The notes under the pieces are model-generated. The model was given only the letters and a program-made list of their open reading frames with translations, was not told the origin of the DNA and searched no databases. This document shows positions 13,643 through 19,089 of a DNA stretch of 19,089 bases, piece after piece. Both the position numbers and the translations under genes were made by a program. Numbering within the stretch: the first letter of the stretch is position 1; every line of letters begins with the position of its first letter. This DNA is from JASHVB01 sp049522565 (GTDB taxonomy: Bacteria > Pseudomonadota > Alphaproteobacteria > Acetobacterales > Acetobacteraceae), in NCBI GenBank assembly GCA_049522565.1, contig JBEKNT010000089.1, positions 1 to 19,089 on the forward strand. Direction: 5' to 3'.

Positions 13643-16600
13643 ATGGATATCGGACTCGGCCGCGCCGCCGCCACGCTCGAATCACGCTTTGTCGATCTCG
13701 ACCATCCGGTCTTGTTGACCGGCATCCAGGCCCTGGTGCGGCTGCTGCTGGAGCAAGCGCGGCTGGACCGCGCGGCCGGCCTGCATACCGGCGCGCTGGT
13801 TTCCGGCTATCGCGGCTCGCCGCTGGGCGGGTTGGACCAGGAACTATGGCGCCGGGGAAAACTGCTGGCGGCGCACGACATCCGCTTCCAGCCGGGGCTC
13901 AACGAGGACCTGGCCGCCACCATGCTGATGGGCACGCAGCAACTCGACGCGTTCCCGGGCGCTCGCGTCGATGGGGCATTCGGGCTTTGGTATGCCAAGG
14001 GCCCGGGCGTCGATCGCGCCGGCGACGCGCTGCATTGCGCCAATATGGCGGGCACGCATCGGCACGGCGGCGTGCTGGCGATTGCCGGCGACGACCACGG
14101 CGCGCATTCCTCCACCTATCCGCACCAGACCGAGTTCCTGTTCCAGAACGTTTTTATGCCCGTGCTGAACCCGGGTTCGGTGCAGGACATGATCGATTTC
14201 GGTCTCGCCGGCTACGCGCTGTCACGCTATAGCGGCTTGTGGGTTGCGCTGAAGACCACGGCCGAGACGGTGGAGCAAGCGGCGACCGTGACGGTGAGGT
14301 CGCAGCGCGGGTTTGTGGCGCCAGAGCATGCGGTGCCGCCACATGGATTGAATTTCGATCCGCATTTGCGATTTCCGGCCGATCGCACTGAGCTGGAACG
14401 CCGCGTCATCGACGAACGCCTGCCGGCCGTGTCGGCCTGGGCACGCGCCAATCGCCTCGACCGGTTGGTGTTCGGCACGCACGATGCACCGATCGGTCTG
14501 GTCACCGTCGGCAAGGCGCACGAGGACACGCTGCATGCACTGCGTGTGCTGGGTCTGGCGGGGCATCCGCAGATTGCGCTGTACAAGGTCGCGCTGACCT
14601 GGCCATTGGAAACCGACGGCTTGCGCGCGTTCGCCCGCGGCAAGCGCGCGCTGTTCGTCATCGAGGAGAAGCGGCCGTTCGTCGAAGCGCAGTTGCGCGA
14701 CGCGTTATATCATCTGCCGGCCGACGCGCGGCCGGACATCATTGGCAAGACCGACGCGCGCGGCGCTGCGTTGTTGTCGCCGTTGATGGAGCTGTCGCCG
14801 GAAAGCGTCGCTGCCGCGCTGATGCAAGTGCTTGGGGCGGCCGGTATCGCAACGGATAACCCGGCGGCAGATTGCTTTCCCGGGTCAAGCCCGGGGAGCG
14901 CTGCGCGCCTCGCAATGACCGGAGGGATCGAGCGTTCGCCAGACCTGCTGCGCCGCGCGCCGGCGTTCTGCGCCGGCTGTCCGCACAGCACGTCCACCAA
15001 GGTGCCGGAGGGCAGCTTCGCCACCGGCGGTATCGGCTGCCATATCATGGCGCTGGATGCCGGCGACCAGACGCGCACCTACGTGCAGATGGGCGGTGAG
15101 GGCATGCCCTTCGTCGGCATGGCGCCGTTCACTGACACGCCGCACACGTTCGCCAATCTGGGCGACGGCACCTACCAACATTCCGGCAGCCTGGCGATCC
15201 GTCAGGCGCTCGCGGCGCACGCGCGCATCACGTTCAAGTTGTTGTTCAACGACGCGGTGGCGATGACCGGCGGGCAGCCGGCCGAGGGCGCCCCGACCGT
15301 GTCGCGCATTGCCGCGCAGCTCGCCGCGGAGGGTGTGCAGCGCATCGCGGTGGTGGCGGACGCTGCCGCCCGGCTGCCGCGCGCCCGCGACCTGCCGCCC
15401 GGCACCACGCGTCACGCGCGCGAACAACTCGATGCGGTGCAGCGCGAGCTGCGCGATTATGACGGCGTCTCGGTGCTGATTTACGACCAGGTCTGCGCCA
15501 CGGAAAAGCGGCGCCGGCGCAAGCGCGGATCGATGGCGCAACCGGCGCGGCACGTCGTCATCAACGAACAGGTCTGCGAGAATTGCGGCGATTGCTCGAC
15601 CCAGTCGGGGTGCATCGCGATCGAGCCGGTGGAGACCACGCTCGGTCGCAAGCGGCGCATCAACCCGACGAGCTGCAACGTCGATCTGTCGTGCCTGAAA
15701 GGCTTCTGCCCGAGCTTCGTCACCATTGCCGGGCCGCCGGCCGCTCCCGCTGTCGATCCGCAATGGGAACAGCGGGAAGCGGCGTTGGCGCGCGCTCTGG
15801 TGCAGCCGAAACTGCCGGATACCACCCCCTGGCGCGGGCTGTTCGCCGGCATCGGCGGCGGCGGCATCGTCACTGCGGGGGCGATCCTCGCCATGGCGGC
15901 GCATCTCGAGGGACGCCAGGTGCGAACGCTGGACTTCACCGGCCTGGCGCAGAAGAACGGTGCCGTCGTCGCGCATGTGCAGATCGCCGATACCGCGGCG
16001 GAGCTGGACGTCGTGCGCATTCCGCTCGGCACAGCCGATCTGATGATCGCTGCCGACCTCGCGGTGGGCTGCGCGCCCGGTGTGCTGGAACGGGTCGAAA
16101 AATCCGGCGCCGTGGTCGGCAATCTCGACCTTGCCGCCACCGCCGCGTTCAAGCAGGACCCGCGTCTGCCGATCGACGCCGTGCTGCATCGGCGCACCAT
16201 CGAGCGTGCCACCGACGCCGGCCGATCGGTGTGGCTGCATGGGGTGCGCATTGCGGAAACCCTGTTCGGCCATGCCCAGGCGATGAACACGCTATTGCTC
16301 GGCGTCGCCTGGCAGCGCGGGCTGGTGCCGGTCGGTCAGGCGGCGCTGCTGCGCGCCATCGAACTGAACGGCGCGGATATGGCGCTGAATCGCCGCGCCT
16401 TCCTGTGGGGCCGTATCCTCGCGGACCGCCCGGAACTGGCGGACGCAATCCTGCGGCCGGCGGTGCAAGGGGCGACCGCCAGCATCGAACACCTGGTGGC
16501 GACGCGCGCTGCGTCGCTGACGCAGTATCAATCGCAGGCTTATGCCGACGGCTATCGCGACCTGATGAACGACGTGATCGCGCGTGAAACCGCGGTGCTC

Positions 16601-17116
16601 GGCCGCCCCGGCAAACTGTCGCGCGCGGCGGCCGAGGGGCTGTTCCGCGTCATGGCCTACAAGGATGAATACGAGGTTGCGCGGCTGCACGCCGAGGCAA
16701 TGTATGGCGACAAGCCGGTGTTCCATCTGGCGCCGCCGTTGCTCGCCCGCACCGACCCGGCGAGCGGGCGGCCGCGCAAGATGGCAGTGCCCGGCTGGCT
16801 CGCTTTGCCGCTGTTCCGCGTGCTGCGGCACGGCAAGGTGCTGCGCGGCACGCGGCTGGATCCGTTCGGCTGGCTGGACGAGCGGCGGCACGAACGCGCA
16901 CAACGCGACACGTACGTTGCCGATCTGCGCGTAGCGCTGGCGGCGTTGCGGCCGGATACGCTGGACGCCGCGGTCGCGCTGATCGAACTGCCGGACATGA
17001 TCCGCGGCTTCGGCCCGGTAAAGGACGCCAACCGGGTGAAGGCGGCGGCGCGTCGCGAGATGTTGCTGCTTCGGCTGGCGGCACCGGTGCGACCGATGGC
17101 GATGGCGGCGGAGTAG
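13643..17116 (+). CDS. ior: fused indolepyruvate (arylpyruvate) ferredoxin oxidoreductase
   Basis: A 1157-residue single-chain enzyme that oxidatively decarboxylates aromatic 2-oxoacids (indolepyruvate, phenylpyruvate) to arylacetyl-CoA with thiamine diphosphate and iron-sulfur clusters, passing electrons to ferredoxin. Residues about 20-250 are the pyrimidine-binding domain (LTGIQALVRL, SGYRGSPLGGLDQELW). Cys443 and Cys446 (CAGCPH) precede the thiamine-binding region, with GDGT at 507-510 and Asn536 in NDAVAMTGGQ. A ferredoxin-like segment has Cys645, 648, 651, 657 and then Cys678, 684, 689. The IorB-like gamma domain begins near GIGGGG (736). The C-terminal region from about 960 is the DUF6537-type domain of this family. 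Length fits the fused form (about 1150-1200). Residues 410-426 are encoded by a palindromic repeat. Divergent from the Lrp regulator; it would feed the paa genes. Confidence 0.94.
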   Translation: MDIGLGRAAATLESRFVDLDHPVLLTGIQALVRLLLEQARLDRAAGLHTGALVSGYRGSPLGGLDQELWRRGKLLAAHDIRFQPGLNEDLAATMLMGTQQLDAFPGARVDGAFGLWYAKGPGVDRAGDALHCANMAGTHRHGGVLAIAGDDHGAHSSTYPHQTEFLFQNVFMPVLNPGSVQDMIDFGLAGYALSRYSGLWVALKTTAETVEQAATVTVRSQRGFVAPEHAVPPHGLNFDPHLRFPADRTELERRVIDERLPAVSAWARANRLDRLVFGTHDAPIGLVTVGKAHEDTLHALRVLGLAGHPQIALYKVALTWPLETDGLRAFARGKRALFVIEEKRPFVEAQLRDALYHLPADARPDIIGKTDARGAALLSPLMELSPESVAAALMQVLGAAGIATDNPAADCFPGSSPGSAARLAMTGGIERSPDLLRRAPAFCAGCPHSTSTKVPEGSFATGGIGCHIMALDAGDQTRTYVQMGGEGMPFVGMAPFTDTPHTFANLGDGTYQHSGSLAIRQALAAHARITFKLLFNDAVAMTGGQPAEGAPTVSRIAAQLAAEGVQRIAVVADAAARLPRARDLPPGTTRHAREQLDAVQRELRDYDGVSVLIYDQVCATEKRRRRKRGSMAQPARHVVINEQVCENCGDCSTQSGCIAIEPVETTLGRKRRINPTSCNVDLSCLKGFCPSFVTIAGPPAAPAVDPQWEQREAALARALVQPKLPDTTPWRGLFAGIGGGGIVTAGAILAMAAHLEGRQVRTLDFTGLAQKNGAVVAHVQIADTAAELDVVRIPLGTADLMIAADLAVGCAPGVLERVEKSGAVVGNLDLAATAAFKQDPRLPIDAVLHRRTIERATDAGRSVWLHGVRIAETLFGHAQAMNTLLLGVAWQRGLVPVGQAALLRAIELNGADMALNRRAFLWGRILADRPELADAILRPAVQGATASIEHLVATRAASLTQYQSQAYADGYRDLMNDVIARETAVLGRPGKLSRAAAEGLFRVMAYKDEYEVARLHAEAMYGDKPVFHLAPPLLARTDPASGRPRKMAVPGWLALPLFRVLRHGKVLRGTRLDPFGWLDERRHERAQRDTYVADLRVALAALRPDTLDAAVALIELPDMIRGFGPVKDANRVKAAARREMLLLRLAAPVRPMAMAAE
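14870..14919. repeat. palindromic repeat inside the oxidoreductase coding sequence
   Basis: A 50-base element with ends ATTGC (14871-14875) and GCAAT (14912-14916) and an inner palindrome CCCGGG-TCAAG-CCCGGG (14879-14895). Its last 21 bases (14899-14919) match 5417-5437 of the hyuA-hyuB intergenic repeat at 19 of 21 positions, and both begin GATTGCT. It therefore belongs to the same dispersed family. It is read in frame as residues 410-426 (DCFPGSSPGSAARLAMT), in a linker just before the first conserved cysteine pair. Confidence 0.8.
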
Positions 17117-17129
17117 GCCGAGAAAATTA

Positions 17130-17234
17130 CTCCCCCTCCCCTTGAGGGAGGGGGTTGGGGGGAGGGGTGGGTACAGCCACGGTCTTCGGCTGTTCGACCG
17201 CTCCCCCCGCCCCCCTCCCACAAGGGGAGGGGAG
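17130..17234. terminator. C/G-rich inverted repeat between convergent genes, probable bidirectional terminator
   Basis: The oxidoreductase gene and the dehydrogenase gene converge here. The arm at 17130-17167 and the arm at 17201-17234 are approximate inverted copies, each also self-complementary (CCCCCTCCC...GGGAGGGGG at the left; CCCCTCCC...GGGAGGGG at the right). No T-run follows closely, so factor-independent termination is only likely by position and stem strength. The runs of G on both strands could also form quadruplexes. It is probably another dispersed repeat, different from the 8634/12819 family. Confidence 0.5.
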
Positions 17235-17265
17235 CAGTTTGCCACCCATCCCGTCGCTTCGCCGC

Positions 17266-18429
17266 CTACTCCGCCGCGGCCCGCACCTGTTCCACATCGC
17301 GCGTCGTCACCACCACCTTGATCGCATCGTCGATGCGCTCGCGGGCATAGCGCAGCGCCGTCGGCAGGTCGTGCAGCGCAAAAGTGTGCGTGTGGATCTT
17401 CGTCGCATCGAAGCGCTTCTGCGACATGAACGCCTCGGCGCGGTGGGTCGCACTCTTGCCCTCGCCGCGGATGCCGTAGAGATAGATGTTGTTGCGCACG
17501 ATATACGCGACGTCGATCAACGCCGGCTCGTGCGGGAAGGCGGCCAGGCAGATGCGGCCGCCGCGGTTCAGCATGCGCGCCGCCTCGTTGATCGCGTCGG
17601 GCGCGCCGGAGCATTCCAGCACGTAGTCCAGCCCCTTGCCGCCGGTGATGCGGCGCACCGCTGCCACCGCATCCTCATTGCGGACGTTCACCACGTGGTC
17701 GGCGCCCAACGCGCGGCCGATCGCCAGCCGGTTGTCGCGCGTGCCCGTCAGGATGACCGGCGACGCCCCCAGCGCCTTGGCCACCGCGACGCCGAGCAAG
17801 CCGATCGGGCCCGGGCCGAGCACCGCGACGCCTTCGCCCGCGACCAGGCCGCCGAGTTCGGTCAGCCCGTACATCGCGGTGCCCGCGGTCACCACCAGCG
17901 TCGCCTCGGCGTCCGACATGGAGTCGGGGATGGCCACCAGGGTGTTGATGTTGTTGACGGCATATTCGGCGAACCCGCCGTCGGTGGTGAAGCCGTTGGC
18001 GCGATGGCCCTTGTCCACCTCGCCGTAATTCAGGCCGTAGTTGAGGCAGGCGGTATACATGCCCTCGCGGCAGCGCTTGCACTGGCCGCAGCCGGCATGG
18101 ATTTCGACCGTCACGCGCTGGCCGATACGATACTCGTCCACGCCCGGGCCGAGCGCCGCCACCGTGCCCATGTATTCGTGGCCGGGGGTGAAATTCTTGT
18201 TGAACGGGTCGCCGCCGCGGATCATCGCCGGCGGACCGTGCGCGATGATCTCCAGGTCGGTGGCGCAGATCGCCACGGCATCGATGCGGACCAGCACCTC
18301 CGCGCGGCCCGGCATTGGCACCGGCTTTTCCACCAGGCTGAGTTGGCCGGGGTCGTCCAACACCCAGGCCCGCATACGATCGGGCAGCGGGAGTTCGGGC
18401 GCGGTCTTCACCTTGCTTGCATCGGTCAC
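17266..18429 (-). CDS. zinc-dependent alcohol dehydrogenase (medium-chain MDR family)
   Basis: A 387-residue NAD(P)-dependent medium-chain dehydrogenase. Catalytic zinc residues are Cys55 (ICATD), His84-Glu85 (GHEYMG). The structural zinc lobe has Cys114, Cys117, Cys120 and Cys128. The nucleotide-binding motif GPGPIG is at 205-210, and GT(A)MYGLTELGG precedes it. The overall pattern resembles threonine/sorbitol dehydrogenase-type enzymes. I chose GTG at 18429 because AAGGAGG lies about 8 bases upstream; the frame continues further but without such a site. There is an N-terminal extension of about 17 residues before the usual start of the fold (MRAWVLDDPG). It is convergent with the oxidoreductase gene and divergent from the toxin-antitoxin pair. 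Its substrate cannot be told; an arylethanol or an amino-acid derived alcohol would suit the neighbours, but this is a guess. Confidence 0.9.
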   Translation of the reverse strand: MTDASKVKTAPELPLPDRMRAWVLDDPGQLSLVEKPVPMPGRAEVLVRIDAVAICATDLEIIAHGPPAMIRGGDPFNKNFTPGHEYMGTVAALGPGVDEYRIGQRVTVEIHAGCGQCKRCREGMYTACLNYGLNYGEVDKGHRANGFTTDGGFAEYAVNNINTLVAIPDSMSDAEATLVVTAGTAMYGLTELGGLVAGEGVAVLGPGPIGLLGVAVAKALGASPVILTGTRDNRLAIGRALGADHVVNVRNEDAVAAVRRITGGKGLDYVLECSGAPDAINEAARMLNRGGRICLAAFPHEPALIDVAYIVRNNIYLYGIRGEGKSATHRAEAFMSQKRFDATKIHTHTFALHDLPTALRYARERIDDAIKVVVTTRDVEQVRAAAE

Positions 18430-18556
18430 GCGCGAGTCCTCCTTGCGAGTTGCGTCGGGCCGGCCGACACTACCAAGCCCAACGCAGCTAACCGCGAAGA
18501 GCGTCGATCGGCAACCAGCGACCGAGCAAATCCGCGACGCCGCCCGATATGCTATC
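18430..18556. promoter_or_regulatory. divergent intergenic region, dehydrogenase / antitoxin
   Basis: A 127-base gap that should hold promoters in both directions. On the plus strand a TATGCT hexamer at 18549-18554 lies only two bases before the first ATG, which would suit a leaderless or nearly leaderless antitoxin transcript, but no matching -35 was recognised. The dehydrogenase ribosome-binding site AAGGAGG (minus strand) is at about 18438-18444. Confidence 0.35.
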
Positions 18557-18823
18557 ATGTCGCCAATGGAGGCCACCAAGAGTGACAGCGAGATCGATTG
18601 GTCGGGTTGCCCCGAGGTAGAACGCGTGCCAGGACGCGTATCCGGGCAATGGGTGGTCAAGGATAGCCGCATCCTGGCCGACGGCATCATCGAGAACTTC
18701 GACGCCGGGGCGAGCCCAGAGGAGATCGGCGAGGAGATCTACGACGGTCTTGGGGCCGAGCGCGCCCGCCGGATCATCGAATACGCATTGATGCACGTCC
18801 GGCAGCCAGAGCCGCACACCTGA
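18557..18823 (+). CDS. DUF433 domain protein, VapB-like antitoxin
   Basis: An 88-residue protein. Residues about 14-80 match the DUF433 layout: a conserved opening (CPEVERVPGRVSGQWVVKDSRI), then ADGIIENFDAGASPEEI, and a final helix (RARRIIEYALMHV). DUF433 proteins are small winged-helix-like antitoxins that pair with PIN-like DUF5615 toxins and usually repress their own promoter. No clear ribosome-binding site precedes the ATG at 18557 or the in-frame ATG at 18566, so the exact start is uncertain; leaderless translation is possible. The next gene begins 9 bases after the stop, which supports a toxin-antitoxin operon. Confidence 0.85.
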   Translation: MSPMEATKSDSEIDWSGCPEVERVPGRVSGQWVVKDSRILADGIIENFDAGASPEEIGEEIYDGLGAERARRIIEYALMHVRQPEPHT

Positions 18824-18832
18824 AGCCGCGCA

Positions 18833-19066
18833 GTGCCGAGCCGCATCCTGCTCGACCAGAACGCTCCGCTCGGCCTGCGTCGCTCCCTATCCCCTCACGA
18901 GGTGGTCGCCGCCCGGCAGATGGGTTGGTCAAGGCTCACCAATGGCGACCTTATCCGGGCCGCTGAGGAAGATGGTTTCGACATGGCTCTTGTAGCGAAG
19001 TTTGTTGATGCCTCCGCCCGACCGGGGAATCCCCTGGTTATGGGCCGGGATTTCCGGCCGGCCTGA
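18833..19066 (+). CDS. truncated or degenerate DUF5615 PIN-like toxin
   Basis: A 77-residue protein beginning with GTG. The first 50 residues follow the DUF5615 pattern: ILLDQNAP (Asp8, Asn10 of the LLDEN motif), HEVVAARQMGWSRLTNGDLIRAAEEDGFD. Beyond Asp50 the expected VLLTTDKN-type segment, which carries another catalytic Asp, and the following strands are absent. In their place is an unrelated tail of about 27 residues ending FRPA. The usual length is near 110-120 residues. Neither of the other frames restores the missing part, so a simple one-base frameshift is not the explanation; a deletion or replacement is more likely. It follows the DUF433 gene by 9 bases. As an enzyme it is probably inactive. 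The remaining 23 bases of the window show nothing. Confidence 0.65.
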   Translation: MPSRILLDQNAPLGLRRSLSPHEVVAARQMGWSRLTNGDLIRAAEEDGFDMALVAKFVDASARPGNPLVMGRDFRPA

Positions 19067-19089
19067 CAGCCACACGCCACGGCCTGGGG

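Noticed and set aside
14885..16273. A 462-codon minus-strand open frame inside the oxidoreductase gene
   Set aside because: The plus strand carries all thiamine-, cysteine- and gamma-domain motifs here; the reverse translation is Arg/His-rich without domains.

Overview
The window reads as an ordinary chromosomal catabolic region from a GC-rich proteobacterium. It is probably an alphaproteobacterium, possibly near the Acetobacteraceae; this is inferred from base composition, a fused indolepyruvate ferredoxin oxidoreductase, a short 'RGNREPKKPK'-type basic protein and two families of dispersed palindromic repeats. No species call is possible from the sequence alone. I see no rRNA, tRNA, CRISPR array, insertion sequence or complete prophage. 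No gap between genes exceeds about 225 bases.

Layout. (1) 13-513 (+): a secreted EF-hand protein. (2) 7528-580 (-): a four-gene transcription unit, hyuA, hyuB, an ACS-type MFS transporter and a D-aminoacylase-type amidohydrolase. A beta-keto acid cleavage enzyme (BKACE) gene is divergent from it at 7703-8632 (+). Together they look like a module for import and hydrolysis of cyclic or acylated amides; the substrate is unknown. (3) 8633-8857: composite palindromic repeats, then a 46-residue basic protein (8858-8998 +). (4) 13453-9019 (-): an Lrp/AsnC regulator, a VOC-fold protein, PaaG, a foreign-looking low-GC membrane protein, PaaI and PaaK. The 1157-residue fused indolepyruvate/arylpyruvate ferredoxin oxidoreductase is divergent at 13643-17116 (+). 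(5) 17117-17265: a C/G-rich inverted repeat between convergent genes. (6) 18429-17266 (-): a zinc-dependent alcohol dehydrogenase. (7) 18557-19066 (+): a DUF433 antitoxin-like gene followed by a shortened DUF5615-like toxin gene.

How the genes fit together. The oxidoreductase can make arylacetyl-CoA from aromatic 2-oxoacids, PaaK can make phenylacetyl-CoA from free phenylacetate, PaaG isomerises the ring epoxide, and PaaI recovers CoA from stalled thioesters. The epoxidase (PaaABCE) and ring-opening genes are not in the window. The Lrp-type regulator between the two arms is the natural candidate to sense an amino acid and control them.

The most unusual observations are: a roughly 50-bp palindromic repeat carried in frame inside the oxidoreductase and related to one that separates hyuA from hyuB; a low-GC membrane-protein gene dropped into the paa operon; a repeat hairpin that holds the ribosome-binding site of the VOC gene; and a toxin gene whose C-terminal catalytic part has been lost beside an intact antitoxin gene. 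I found no clearly new multi-gene system; the hyuAB-MFS-aminoacylase/BKACE group is the best candidate for an uncharacterised pathway.
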